A DNA stretch of 49,224 bases from an uncultured Bacilli bacterium. Its GTDB lineage: Bacteria > Bacillota_I > Bacilli_A > RF39 > UBA660. The translations under genes and the position numbers were made by a program. The notes under the pieces are model-generated. The model was not told where the DNA came from. It did no database searches and worked only from the letters and a program-made list of their open reading frames with translations. Shown here piece after piece: positions 17,553 to 26,288 of this stretch. The stretch is from contig CANQSQ010000009.1 in assembly GCA_947626565.1 (NCBI GenBank), forward strand, positions 1 through 49,224. The letters are read 5' to 3'. Each line of letters opens with the position of its first letter. The stretch's first letter is position 1.

Positions 17553-19001
17553 ATGAGTTTATTAAAGAAAAAGACTAAACCCGAACAACAAGCCCAGCCT
17601 CAAGAGTCACTACAAACTCCTCAAGGACAAAGTCTTATTAATATAAATGTGGATAATCAAGCTCCACAAACACCTCAAACTGCCAATCAACCTGCATCAC
17701 AAGCTCAAAATCAACAAACTCAAGTTCAAAATATATCAGCTGCTGATATGGGAATGCCTGATCCTGATAATAGCCAAATAAAACAACAAAGACCCATTAG
17801 AAGATTTCATTATGTTATAATTAACAATTTAGGTAAAAAGGAAAATGGTAATTTTGATGCCGAGTCAGCCGATGATGTACGTAATTTTCTTTTAACGCAA
17901 GAATATCAAGTTTTAGAAGTAAAAGAAAGATCTAAATACGATATAGATATTGGTGGTAATGGTAGAATTAAAGCTACCGATTTAGCTTTTACCCTTACTC
18001 AATTATCAACTTATATAAAATCAGGAATTCCTTTAGCAGATTCCGTAAGAATTCTAGCTAAACAAACTTCAAAACCTAATTTAAAGAAAAGTTTTAGTGA
18101 ATTAGTTTACGAATTATTACGTGGTGAAAGTTTATCTTCAGCTATGTCTAGACAAGAAAAAACTTATCCTAAATTGTTAATAAACATGGTAAAAACAGCT
18201 GAAATGACAGGAGACTTACCAACTATTTTGGATGATATGGCTGATTACTATACAAGTATTGATCAAACAAGAAAGCAAATGAAAAGTGCCATGACTTATC
18301 CAGTAGTTGTTCTTACTATTGCGATAGGTGTTTTAATCTTTATGTTAACATATTTGGTTCCTCAATTCGCTTCGATGTTTGCTGACAACAATGCTAAACT
18401 ACCTGCCTTAACATTAGCTATTTTAGCTGTCAGTGATTTCTTAAAGGAAAAATGGTATCTTCTTTTACTAGGTATTGCTGTCGTTGTCGGTTTATTTTAC
18501 TTAGCCTTTAAAAAATCGCTTAAGTTTAGAACGGCCGTTCAAACACTCCTTATGCATATACCTGTTGTCAAAAATGTTATCATTTATAATGAAATAGCTA
18601 ATTTTACTAAAACCTTTGCTTCCTTATTAAACCATGGTGTTTTTATTACCGATAGTATGGAAATTCTTTCTAAAATTACTAATAATGAAGTATATAAAAG
18701 AATTATTAATAAAACCCTTGAAAATTTAGCTAAAGGTGATCCTGTATCATCAGCTTTTAAAGGGGAATGGGCTATTCCTATTGTTGCCTATGAAATGCTA
18801 GTTACTGGTGAAACTACTGGACAATTAGGTCTAATGATGGAAAAAGTTGCTGGACACTTCCAGATGCTTCATAAAAATATCATTGATCAAATGAAAAGTT
18901 TAGTAGAGCCAATTCTAATCTGTTTCCTAGCTGTTGTTGTTGGTATCATCTTGCTATCAATCATTCAACCAATGTTTGGAATTTACGAACAAATTCAATA
19001 A
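17553..19001 (+). CDS. GspF/PilC-family inner-membrane platform protein
   Basis: A 482-residue member of the type II secretion/type IV pilus platform family (GspF, PilC, ComGB). The N-terminal 90 residues are a Gln/Pro-rich linker, longer than usual. A short beta-rich region (FHYVIINNLGKKENGNFDAE) follows, then two tandem T2SSF domains (about 145-270 and 345-470). Membrane segments lie at about 245-270, 305-325 and 450-475. The motifs KSGIPLADSVRIL, TAEMTGDLP and VTGETTGQLG are diagnostic. It normally couples the assembly ATPase to pilin polymerisation. The prepilin peptidase follows 12 bases later, but no ATPase or pilin gene is in the window. AAGGAGGAG precedes the ATG. Confidence 0.95.
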   Translation: MSLLKKKTKPEQQAQPQESLQTPQGQSLININVDNQAPQTPQTANQPASQAQNQQTQVQNISAADMGMPDPDNSQIKQQRPIRRFHYVIINNLGKKENGNFDAESADDVRNFLLTQEYQVLEVKERSKYDIDIGGNGRIKATDLAFTLTQLSTYIKSGIPLADSVRILAKQTSKPNLKKSFSELVYELLRGESLSSAMSRQEKTYPKLLINMVKTAEMTGDLPTILDDMADYYTSIDQTRKQMKSAMTYPVVVLTIAIGVLIFMLTYLVPQFASMFADNNAKLPALTLAILAVSDFLKEKWYLLLLGIAVVVGLFYLAFKKSLKFRTAVQTLLMHIPVVKNVIIYNEIANFTKTFASLLNHGVFITDSMEILSKITNNEVYKRIINKTLENLAKGDPVSSAFKGEWAIPIVAYEMLVTGETTGQLGLMMEKVAGHFQMLHKNIIDQMKSLVEPILICFLAVVVGIILLSIIQPMFGIYEQIQ

Positions 19002-19013
19002 AGGAGGATAATT

Positions 19014-19778
19014 ATGACTACACTTTACTTAATTTTCTCCTTTATTCTAGGTACCTTAATGGGTTCTTTCTTTACCGTAGTCGGTTTACGTCTACCTGAA
19101 GAAGAACCCTTTTTAACGAACCATTCCCATTGTGATAGTTGTCATCATCAATTATCATTTCTTGATATGATACCTATTGTCTCTTATCTTTTCCTTCATG
19201 GCAGATGTCGCTACTGTAAAGCTAAAATATCCCCTTTATCAAGTGTTATGGAGTTTTTTACCGGTATTCTTTTTGCCTTATCGTATTATGCTTTCGGTTT
19301 TTCCTATCAGTTATTCATTGCTTGGGGTATCATCAGTATGCTAGTTATAGTTTCGGTATCTGATATTACTTATTTAATAATACCTGATTCTCTTTTAATT
19401 TTTTATACCTTTTATTTTAGTATTCTAGAGTTTTTATCTTTAGGCTTTAAAGGTGGCTGCTATCAACTTTTATCAGGTGCTTTCTTATTCATCATAATGT
19501 ATTTTATAATGATAGCTGGTAACAAACTTTTTCAAAAAGAAAGTTTAGGTGGGGGAGATATTAAGATGATGTTCATCTTTGGGATAATTTTAAATCCTCT
19601 TTTAGGTACGATGTCTATTTTTATAGGCAGTATTCTAGCTTTACCTATTTCATTAATCCTTTTAAAGAAAAATAATGAAAAAGTTGTTCCTTTTGGACCT
19701 TTCCTTTTACTAGCTTTAGCTTTCCTTTTCTTTACTAAATTAACCCCGCAAATGATTCTCGATTTTTTGAAGTTTTAA
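19014..19778 (+). CDS. pilD: Prepilin peptidase (type IV)
   Basis: A 254-residue membrane aspartyl protease that cleaves the leader of type IV pilin-like proteins and usually N-methylates the new N-terminus. The N-terminal GTLMGSFFTVVGLRLP is typical. The cytoplasmic loop carries two CxxC pairs (CDSC and CRYC). The two catalytic Asp are Asp117 (SDITYLIIPD) and Asp182 (GGGDIKMM). About seven membrane segments are seen. AAGGAGG precedes the ATG. It is the last gene of the operon with the platform protein and ends at a strong terminator. ComC would be the competence-style name. Confidence 0.95.
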   Translation: MTTLYLIFSFILGTLMGSFFTVVGLRLPEEEPFLTNHSHCDSCHHQLSFLDMIPIVSYLFLHGRCRYCKAKISPLSSVMEFFTGILFALSYYAFGFSYQLFIAWGIISMLVIVSVSDITYLIIPDSLLIFYTFYFSILEFLSLGFKGGCYQLLSGAFLFIIMYFIMIAGNKLFQKESLGGGDIKMMFIFGIILNPLLGTMSIFIGSILALPISLILLKKNNEKVVPFGPFLLLALAFLFFTKLTPQMILDFLKF

Positions 19779-19800
19779 AAATAAAAAACTTCTTTTTTTT
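19769..19800 (+). terminator. Terminator after prepilin peptidase
   Basis: GAAGTTTT and AAAACTTC arms are followed by eight T. The first arm overlaps the last codons of the gene. Confidence 0.8.
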
Positions 19801-19813
19801 CTTCTAGAGAAAC

Positions 19814-19842
19814 TTGACAGCTATTTATAAGTGTGGTAATTT
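19814..19842 (+). promoter_or_regulatory. Sigma-A promoter of the DnaB-type gene
   Basis: Perfect TTGACA (19814-19819), 17-base spacer, and TAATTT (19837-19842). Confidence 0.75.
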
Positions 19843-19889
19843 GAACTTAACAAGTACTACTTTAAAATATTTAGAAAAGGGGGTATTCT

Positions 19890-21191
19890 ATGAAAAACAT
19901 GACTATTTTACCAGCTGATACTTATGTTGTTGTCAATAAAACGGTCTTATCTGATAAAGATCGTAAAATTATTTCGATGCTTTATCAACCAATTATAGGC
20001 TATACTGCTACATCTTTATATTTTACTTTATTAGATGACTTAGATAAGTTAGAGTTAATGAGTGAAGATTTAACCCATCATCATTTAATGGCCACAATGC
20101 AATTAAGATTAGAAGATATTATCATTGCTAGAGAAAAACTTGAAGGTATAGGCTTACTTAGAACTTATCTAAAAAAAGATACCACTAATCACTATGTCTA
20201 TGCCATATATTCTCCTATATCTCCTCATGAATTTTTTAATCATCCTATTTTAAATATTGTTTTATATAATAACTTAGGTAAAAAAGAATATGAAAAAATA
20301 TTAAGTTATTACAAAATACCTAAGATTAATTTAAAAGATTATGAAGAAGTAACCTGTAGTTTTGATGATGTTTTTACCTCTGTTCGAGGTACTATACTAG
20401 ATATTAATGAAGACATTACCAAGTCTGATTCTAATAATATTTTAATAAATAAAGGTATTGATTTTAATTTGTTAATAGCAAGTATTCCTGATTCTCTAGT
20501 CAATGAAAAATGTTTTTCTAAAGAGATAAAAGAATTAATTAATGCCTTAAGTTTTACTTATAATCTTTCTACTTTAGATATGCAAGGACTTGTTAGAAAT
20601 GCTATTAATGAAAAAGGTCTTATAGATAAGAATTTACTTCGTAAAAGTTGCCGGGACTATTATCAATTTGAAAATAGTGGTAATTTACCAACTCTAATTT
20701 ATAATAAGCAACCTGACTATCTAAAAAAACCTAAAGGTGATAATTCTAAATGGGCTAAAATGGTTTATGCTTTTGAAAATCTTAATCCTTATCAATTTTT
20801 AAAAGCTAAGTATAAAGGCGCTGAACCAACTGATCGTGATAAACGATTAATTGAAAATCTTCTTGTAGACCAAAAACTAAATCCTGGTGTTGTTAATGTT
20901 TTGATTGCCTATGTTTTAAAAATCAATAATGAACAACTAAAAAAAAGTTATGTTGAAACAATAGCTGGACAATGGAAACGTCTTAATATTGAAACTGTTG
21001 AAGAGGCTATGCGAATAACTGAAAAAGAACATAAAAAATTGAAAAAAATTGTCACTTCCGATTCTAAAACCAAAAGACAAGCTCCTGAAAAACAAGAACT
21101 ACCAGTTTGGTTTAATCAGGAGCAACATTTAGAAGAAATGACTGCTGAAGATTCCGAAGAAATGGATAAAATTCTCCAAGAATTAGTTTAA
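19890..21191 (+). CDS. dnaB: DnaB/DnaD-domain replication initiation protein (Bacillus DnaB type)
   Basis: A 433-residue protein of the Bacillus DnaB family, the helicase-loading and membrane-attachment factor of primosome assembly (not the replicative helicase). The N-terminal winged-helix region begins LPADTYVVVNKTVLSDKDRK and runs to about residue 120. The C-terminal DnaB_2/DnaD-like domain has the signature YVETIAGQWKRLNIETVEEA. In Bacillus the helicase loader dnaI follows directly; here it does not, and a glycosyltransferase gene follows. GAAAAGGGGG precedes the ATG. It is transcribed alone from 19814 to the terminator at 21193. Confidence 0.88.
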   Translation: MKNMTILPADTYVVVNKTVLSDKDRKIISMLYQPIIGYTATSLYFTLLDDLDKLELMSEDLTHHHLMATMQLRLEDIIIAREKLEGIGLLRTYLKKDTTNHYVYAIYSPISPHEFFNHPILNIVLYNNLGKKEYEKILSYYKIPKINLKDYEEVTCSFDDVFTSVRGTILDINEDITKSDSNNILINKGIDFNLLIASIPDSLVNEKCFSKEIKELINALSFTYNLSTLDMQGLVRNAINEKGLIDKNLLRKSCRDYYQFENSGNLPTLIYNKQPDYLKKPKGDNSKWAKMVYAFENLNPYQFLKAKYKGAEPTDRDKRLIENLLVDQKLNPGVVNVLIAYVLKINNEQLKKSYVETIAGQWKRLNIETVEEAMRITEKEHKKLKKIVTSDSKTKRQAPEKQELPVWFNQEQHLEEMTAEDSEEMDKILQELV

Positions 21192-21192
21192 T

Positions 21193-21220
21193 AAAGAGTA
21201 TTTTTCAAATATTCTTTTTT
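21193..21220 (+). terminator. Terminator after the DnaB-type gene
   Basis: AAAGAGTATTT and AAATATTCTTT form 11 pairs (one wobble) around a TTC loop, with a T-run at the 3' side. Confidence 0.75.
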
Positions 21221-21221
21221 C

Positions 21222-21250
21222 TTGTTTATAAAGATAATTTATGCTATAAT
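21222..21250 (+). promoter_or_regulatory. Promoter of the glycosyltransferase gene
   Basis: TTGTTT (21222-21227), 17-base spacer, and TATAAT (21245-21250), 32 bases before the ATG. Confidence 0.75.
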
Positions 21251-21282
21251 AAAAGTCCGTTGATAAAAAAGGGAGGGAATCT

Positions 21283-22278
21283 ATGACTAAGAATGTTTTA
21301 TATACCGTAAATGCCCAATATATTGATTTACTTTTAGCATCAGCCTTATCATTATCTAGAAATTCGCAATTTAAAAATCTTAAATTACATATAATTACTC
21401 TTGATTTTACTAAAGATGATTATAAAAGGGTAGAACAATTTTTAAATAATTTAAATATTGAAGTCTTTTTTTACCCACTTGAAAATTTTAATATTTCTAA
21501 GTACGATTTACCAAATTGGCGTAACAGTCAAATATCTAACTCTCGTCTTTTTTTTCAAGATATAATGCAAAAAAAACTTGCTGATATTCCTAATTTATTA
21601 TATTTAGATGCTGATACTATTGTAACTAGTGATTTAACGACTCTTGATTCTTATGATTCTAAGACCGTTGGTGCCGTAGTTGATTATGGAACATGGAAAA
21701 ATTCTCATCGTCTTAATCTACCTCAATATTATAATTCAGGTGTTTTGAATATAAATGTAGACAAATGGCTAGCTAACAATTGCCAAGAAAAAATTATTTC
21801 TACTATCCATAATAACCATCATGAACTTCACTTTCCTGACCAAGATATATTTAACTGTGCTTTAAATAAAGAGATATCTTCTTTACCTTTATCCTATAAC
21901 ATAAATAACTATGCTTACTTCTTTGAAGGTTTACTAGGTTACTTATATTTCAACAAAAAAAATCGTCAAGTAAGCTATCAAGAAGTTCTAGCTGCCAAGA
22001 AAAATCCTCATATTTTACATGCCTATGGTTTCAGTTCTTTAAAACCATGGTCTAACAATACTTCTAATCCTTTTAATGAAATATTCATGTCTTACATTTT
22101 AGAAGTTAATGAGTTATTTACCAAAGATGAACTAAATACCCTTCAAAAACTTCTTGATAAATATCCTCATCTTTTAAAAAGTCTTATTTTATTAAAAAGC
22201 TATTGTCCTGAATTTGTTGAAAAAGAAATTACGAACGTCTTAAAGCAAGTTAATAATAAGGTCAAAGTCAAAAAATAA
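21283..22278 (+). CDS. Glycosyltransferase family 8
   Basis: A 331-residue retaining glycosyltransferase of the GT8 family (GT-A fold). The nucleotide-sugar region VLYTVNAQYIDLLLASALSL opens the fold. The DxD metal site is YLDADT (Asp109, Asp111). YNSGVLNINVDKW, FPDQDIFN and the closing HAYGFSSLKPW, matching the HxxGxxKPW pattern, are diagnostic. It likely transfers glucose or galactose to a surface glycan or lipid; donor and acceptor cannot be read from the sequence. AGGGAGGG precedes the ATG. It stands alone, without an adjacent capsule or teichoic acid cluster. Confidence 0.92.
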   Translation: MTKNVLYTVNAQYIDLLLASALSLSRNSQFKNLKLHIITLDFTKDDYKRVEQFLNNLNIEVFFYPLENFNISKYDLPNWRNSQISNSRLFFQDIMQKKLADIPNLLYLDADTIVTSDLTTLDSYDSKTVGAVVDYGTWKNSHRLNLPQYYNSGVLNINVDKWLANNCQEKIISTIHNNHHELHFPDQDIFNCALNKEISSLPLSYNINNYAYFFEGLLGYLYFNKKNRQVSYQEVLAAKKNPHILHAYGFSSLKPWSNNTSNPFNEIFMSYILEVNELFTKDELNTLQKLLDKYPHLLKSLILLKSYCPEFVEKEITNVLKQVNNKVKVKK

Positions 22279-22323
22279 TCATTGTCAATTAATGTCAAAA
22301 ATATATCTGATGTTAATAATAGA

Positions 22324-22353
22324 TTGTATCTTATCTTAAGAATATGATATCAT
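22324..22353 (+). promoter_or_regulatory. Promoter of the HD-domain gene
   Basis: TTGTAT (22324-22329), 18-base spacer ending in TGA, and TATCAT (22348-22353). It combines a -35 with an extended -10. Confidence 0.55.
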
Positions 22354-22397
22354 AGAAGGGTAGAGTTAAACATAAAATAAAGTAAAGGAAGAGTTCT

Positions 22398-22898
22398 ATG
22401 ACCAAATATCTTGATGAAGAATTTTTTAATATAATTGAAAGAATTATTGATAACAAAGAATTCCAAAAAACTAAAGATATAACTCATCATGGCATAACCC
22501 GATATGACCATTGTTTAAGAGTTGCTTATTTTTCATATAAAGTTAGTAAATTTTTACATTTAAATTATCAAGAAATAACTGAAGCTGCTATTCTCCATGA
22601 TTTCTTTTTAAATGAAATGGAATCCGAAAATGGCCTTGATAGATTACGTAAACATCCTCAAATAGCTGCTGAAAATGCTAAAAAATATTTTAATATCAAT
22701 AAAAGACAAGAAGATATGATTAAAACTCATATGTTCCCTATAACCCTTGCTCCTCCAACACATATTGGAAGTTATATAATTGATATTGTTGATGATGTTG
22801 CCGCTATTTATGAAAAAACAGCAACTACTAAGAATGAATTATCAGCTGCTATGACTTTCTTATTACTAATAGTTGTAAATTTTATTAAATATCGATAA
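22398..22898 (+). CDS. HD-domain phosphohydrolase
   Basis: A 166-residue HD-superfamily metal-dependent phosphohydrolase. The conserved ligands appear as His in TRYDHCLRVA, the HD pair in AAILHDFF, His in RKHPQIAAENA and His in MIKTHMFP. IIDIVDDVAAIYE corresponds to the last helix with an Asp. Substrates of such short HD proteins include nucleotides, and no specific one is indicated. The C-terminus ends in a hydrophobic stretch (SAAMTFLLLIVVNFI) that may contact the membrane. GGAAGAG precedes the ATG. It is transcribed alone. Confidence 0.88.
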   Translation: MTKYLDEEFFNIIERIIDNKEFQKTKDITHHGITRYDHCLRVAYFSYKVSKFLHLNYQEITEAAILHDFFLNEMESENGLDRLRKHPQIAAENAKKYFNINKRQEDMIKTHMFPITLAPPTHIGSYIIDIVDDVAAIYEKTATTKNELSAAMTFLLLIVVNFIKYR

Positions 22899-22901
22899 AC
22901 A

Positions 22902-22926
22902 AGAGCTTAGTAAAACTCTTTTTTTT
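22902..22926 (+). terminator. Terminator after the HD-domain gene
   Basis: AAGAG and CTCTT arms with a 10-base loop and a following T-run. Confidence 0.65.
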
Positions 22927-22938
22927 CGTCAAAATCTG

Positions 22939-22947
22939 TGTTATAAT
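22939..22947 (+). promoter_or_regulatory. Extended -10 promoter of the ppaC operon
   Basis: TGT followed by a perfect TATAAT (22942-22947). An in-frame ATG at 22946 overlaps this -10 box and so cannot be the translation start. Confidence 0.7.
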
Positions 22948-22972
22948 GCTTCAAAAGAAAGAAGGTAAAGAG

Positions 22973-24589
22973 ATGAGTAAAACATATATATTTGGTCACA
23001 GAAATCCTGATAGTGATTCAGTATTATCAGCTATAGCTCTTTCCTATTTAAAGAATGAGTTAGGGGAAGATACTGAAGCTAGGATACTAGGAAATATTAA
23101 TAAAGAAACAACTTATGCTTTAAAATACTTTAATATAAAAATTCCTAAATACTTAAATGATGTTAAATTGCAACTGAAAGATATTAATTATCATAAACAT
23201 TTATTTATCAAAGATACAGATTCTATTTATACAGGTTATCAACTTATGATTAGAGAAAATATTACTGGTTTACCAGTTGTCAAAGATAATAATGAATTTG
23301 TAGGCTTAATAACTATTAAAGATTTATCTCATACCATTATTAATGAAAATATAGAGGATTTATATACTTCCTATCAAAATTTATTATACGTCTTAAAAGG
23401 TGAAGAAATAACTCATTTTAATGATGAAATTGTAGGTAAACTTTTAGTAGCTAGTTACCGTAGTACTACTATTTTAAATAATATTGAATTAAATAATAAT
23501 AATATCTTAATAGTAGGTGATCGTCATAGTATTATTGAATATGCCGTTAATAATAGTGTTAAGTTAATTATCTTAACCGGTGACTCTGAAATTAAACCTG
23601 AACATCTAGCTATTGCTCAAAAAAATCAAGTAAATATTATAAGAACGCCTTATGATACATATCATGTTACTAGATTAGTTACTTTAACTAATTATATAAA
23701 AACAATGATTAGAAGTTATAATCCTGTTAAATTTGAAGATACCGATTTCGTTGACACGGTTATTGATATTAATAATAAATTAAAACATACCAATTATCCT
23801 ATTGTTGATAAGAAAAATCGTTGTCTAGGTCTTCTTAAAATAACTGACTTATCTGAAAAAAATCCTAAGAAGGTAGTTTTAGTTGATCATAATGAAAAGG
23901 CTCAAAGTGCTGAAGGTATTGAAGAAGCCGATATTTTGGAAATAATAGACCATCATAACTTAGGCAGTATTACTACTTCTAATCCTATCAATTTCCGTAA
24001 TATGGCCGTTGGTTCAACTTGTACTATTGTATATACGATGTTTAAAGAACGAAAAATAGCCATTCCCTCATCTATTGCCGGAGCTCTTCTATCAGGAATT
24101 CTATCTGATACTTTAATTCTAAAAAGTCCTACAGCTACTTCCAAAGACATTGAAGCTGTAAAAGACTTAGCTCAATTAGCTGGTGTTGACTATCAAGAAT
24201 ATGGTCTTAATCTCCTAAAAGCCGGTACCTCTTTAGAAGGTATGACTAAAGAAGATGTTTTATACAATGATTACAAAGTATTTACTATTAATGATAAAAC
24301 ATTCGCTATCGGTCAATTCTTTACCATGAATTTTTCTGATATCGAAAGAGAAATAGATGAGTACCTTCATGTGTTAAATGAAGTTGCTGAAGCTAATAAT
24401 TATTCTTTAGTAGCTTTATATGTAACAGATATAATTAATAATGGTTCTTATGTTATTTATAACACCAAAGCTAAAGATATCATGGAAGTTGCTTATGGTA
24501 AAAACATCCGTCAAGGCTACTTTATCAAAGGTTGCTTATCTCGTAAAAAACACGTTGTTCCATTAATTATGAGTATAATAGAAAGTTAG
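22973..24589 (+). CDS. ppaC: CBS/DRTGG-containing manganese-dependent inorganic pyrophosphatase
   Basis: A 538-residue family II (DHH) inorganic pyrophosphatase. It hydrolyses pyrophosphate from biosynthesis to phosphate in the cytoplasm. The N-terminal metal site is FGHRNPDSDS (His9, Asp13, Asp15), and the DHH motif is Asp326-His-His. Between them are two CBS segments and a DRTGG-type domain (about 65-300), the regulatory insert of nucleotide-controlled enzymes of this family. The C-terminal DHHA2 domain follows (about 400-538). The start is ATG 22973, after GAAGG, because the upstream ATG lies in the promoter. It is first in an operon with DUF368, uppP, ZIP and PF06541 genes; the next gene begins 9 bases after its stop. 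Confidence 0.93.
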   Translation: MSKTYIFGHRNPDSDSVLSAIALSYLKNELGEDTEARILGNINKETTYALKYFNIKIPKYLNDVKLQLKDINYHKHLFIKDTDSIYTGYQLMIRENITGLPVVKDNNEFVGLITIKDLSHTIINENIEDLYTSYQNLLYVLKGEEITHFNDEIVGKLLVASYRSTTILNNIELNNNNILIVGDRHSIIEYAVNNSVKLIILTGDSEIKPEHLAIAQKNQVNIIRTPYDTYHVTRLVTLTNYIKTMIRSYNPVKFEDTDFVDTVIDINNKLKHTNYPIVDKKNRCLGLLKITDLSEKNPKKVVLVDHNEKAQSAEGIEEADILEIIDHHNLGSITTSNPINFRNMAVGSTCTIVYTMFKERKIAIPSSIAGALLSGILSDTLILKSPTATSKDIEAVKDLAQLAGVDYQEYGLNLLKAGTSLEGMTKEDVLYNDYKVFTINDKTFAIGQFFTMNFSDIEREIDEYLHVLNEVAEANNYSLVALYVTDIINNGSYVIYNTKAKDIMEVAYGKNIRQGYFIKGCLSRKKHVVPLIMSIIES

Positions 24590-24598
24590 GTGAATTAT

Positions 24599-25468
24599 AT
24601 GAAAAATTCAATTGTTTTAATTATTAAAGGTTTTATTATGGGTATTGCTAATGTTATTCCTGGTGTCAGTGGTGGCACTCTAGCTCTTACCCTTGGTATT
24701 TATGAAAATTTTATTAATGCTATTAGTCATTTCTTTACTAAAATAAAAGAAAATTTTAAGTTTTTAATTCCTATTTTTATTGGTATGGTTTTATCCATTC
24801 TTACAATGAGTAATGTCATTGATTCTTGTTTTAAGAAGTTTCCTATTCCTACCACCTTATTTTTTATGGGACTAGTAATAGGTGGTATTCCTTTAATAGC
24901 TAAAAAGTTAAAAAATGCTGATGAAGTAAAAAAGCCTTCTAGTTATTTAATTGCATTAATGACTTTTGCCTTAGTTATGGTTTTAGCTTTTTCTCAAGAA
25001 ATATTTGGCAGAGGACTACAGGATGCTAATTTAAGTAATTTAAATATCATTGGTTATTTGATTCTTACTTTAGTTGGTTTAATCGCTGCTGCTACTATGA
25101 TTATTCCTGGTGTTAGTGGTTCTTTAGTCTTAATGCTTTTAGGTTACTACTTTCCCGTTATCAAAACTATTAAGCATTTAACTACTTTTAACAATGTAAC
25201 AAAAGATATTTTAATTTTAGGTTGCTTTGGCGTCGGTGTTTTAATAGGTATTGTGTTAATTGCTAAAGTTATTGAATTCTTACTAAAGAAATTTGAAAAG
25301 AAAACATACTTTGGTGTTTTAGGTTTTATAATTGCTAGTGTCATTGCCATTCCCGTTTCTGTTTATCATGAAGTAGGGCAGATTGACTTTACTATTATTC
25401 AAGTCATTGCTGGTGTTATCTTTTTATTACTAGGCATCATTTTTGGTTATAAGTTGGGAGATGAGTAA
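24599..25468 (+). CDS. DUF368 membrane protein, probable undecaprenyl phosphate transporter
   Basis: A 289-residue multi-pass membrane protein of the DUF368 family. The signature MGIANVIPGVSGGTLALTLG near the N-terminus recurs as a second half-repeat, IIPGVSGSLVLMLLG, at about residue 175, as expected for an inverted-repeat transporter. Members of DUF368 have been shown to help return undecaprenyl phosphate across the membrane for wall synthesis. The ATG at 24599 follows TTAGGTGA; a GTG at 24590 is the alternative. The gene abuts uppP (TAA then ATG), the enzyme that makes undecaprenyl phosphate on the outer face, which strongly supports that role. Confidence 0.88.
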   Translation: MKNSIVLIIKGFIMGIANVIPGVSGGTLALTLGIYENFINAISHFFTKIKENFKFLIPIFIGMVLSILTMSNVIDSCFKKFPIPTTLFFMGLVIGGIPLIAKKLKNADEVKKPSSYLIALMTFALVMVLAFSQEIFGRGLQDANLSNLNIIGYLILTLVGLIAAATMIIPGVSGSLVLMLLGYYFPVIKTIKHLTTFNNVTKDILILGCFGVGVLIGIVLIAKVIEFLLKKFEKKTYFGVLGFIIASVIAIPVSVYHEVGQIDFTIIQVIAGVIFLLLGIIFGYKLGDE

Positions 25469-26287
25469 ATGAAATTTATTTCAATATTTATATTAGCTTT
25501 TATTCAAGGTATTGCGGAATTTTTACCTATTTCTTCTTCTGCACATTTAATTATTTTTAGAGATTTATTTGGTATAGGTAGTTCAATGAGCCCTAAAATG
25601 GAATTAACATTTGATATAGCCCTTCATTTAGGTACTCTTTTAGCAATTGGTCTTTATTTCTTTAAAGACTTTATTAACATGATTTATAAAGGTTTTACTA
25701 AAGGTGTCAAAGACAAAGAAGGTAAAATTTTATGGTACTTAATCGCCGCAACGATACCTGCTGCCATCGTTGGTGTATTATTTGAAGATCCTATTGAAAA
25801 TATTATTCGTAAAAAATATATCATTATTGCCTTAGCTTTAGCTATTATGGGAATTGTCATTTTTTTAGCTGATAAGTATAGTCAAAATAAAAAAGATATT
25901 GAAAAATTAACTTTAAAAGATGCTCTTATTATTGGTTGTAGTCAAGTATTTGCTTTAATACCAGGCTTTTCTCGTAGTGGAACTACCATAGCTGCTGGCA
26001 GATTTTTAGGAATTAAAAGGGAAGAGGCTGCTAAGTTTTCCTTCTTCTTAAGTGCTCCTGTTGTTTGTGGAGCTGTTGTCCTAAAACTTTTAGACAGCGA
26101 AACTTGGTCTATTATTTTTGCTGAACCCTTAGTCTTTCTATTTGGTATTTTAATTTCTTTTGTCGTAGGACTAATTTGTATTAAATGGTTATTAAAATAT
26201 CTAGACAATCATAACTTTAAAATTTTCATGATTTATCGTCTTATATTAGCTGCTGTAGTACTAGGTTATATCATTATTGGAGGCTAA
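25469..26287 (+). CDS. uppP: Undecaprenyl-diphosphatase
   Basis: A 272-residue BacA/UppP family membrane enzyme. It dephosphorylates undecaprenyl diphosphate to the monophosphate used by MraY, and high levels confer bacitracin resistance. The two family motifs are present: QGIAEFLPISSSAH near the N-terminus and PGFSRSGTT at about 165-173. The length is normal, with about eight membrane segments. GGGAG lies before the ATG. It sits between DUF368 and a ZIP transporter in one transcript. MraY, which uses the product, is encoded at 47122 in this window. Confidence 0.97.
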   Translation: MKFISIFILAFIQGIAEFLPISSSAHLIIFRDLFGIGSSMSPKMELTFDIALHLGTLLAIGLYFFKDFINMIYKGFTKGVKDKEGKILWYLIAATIPAAIVGVLFEDPIENIIRKKYIIIALALAIMGIVIFLADKYSQNKKDIEKLTLKDALIIGCSQVFALIPGFSRSGTTIAAGRFLGIKREEAAKFSFFLSAPVVCGAVVLKLLDSETWSIIFAEPLVFLFGILISFVVGLICIKWLLKYLDNHNFKIFMIYRLILAAVVLGYIIIGG

Positions 26288-26288
26288 T

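Noticed and set aside
22946-22972. ATG 22946 as start of ppaC
   Set aside because: It overlaps the -10 box TATAAT (22942-22947). ATG 22973 gives the family N-terminus MSKTYIFGHRNPDSDS.
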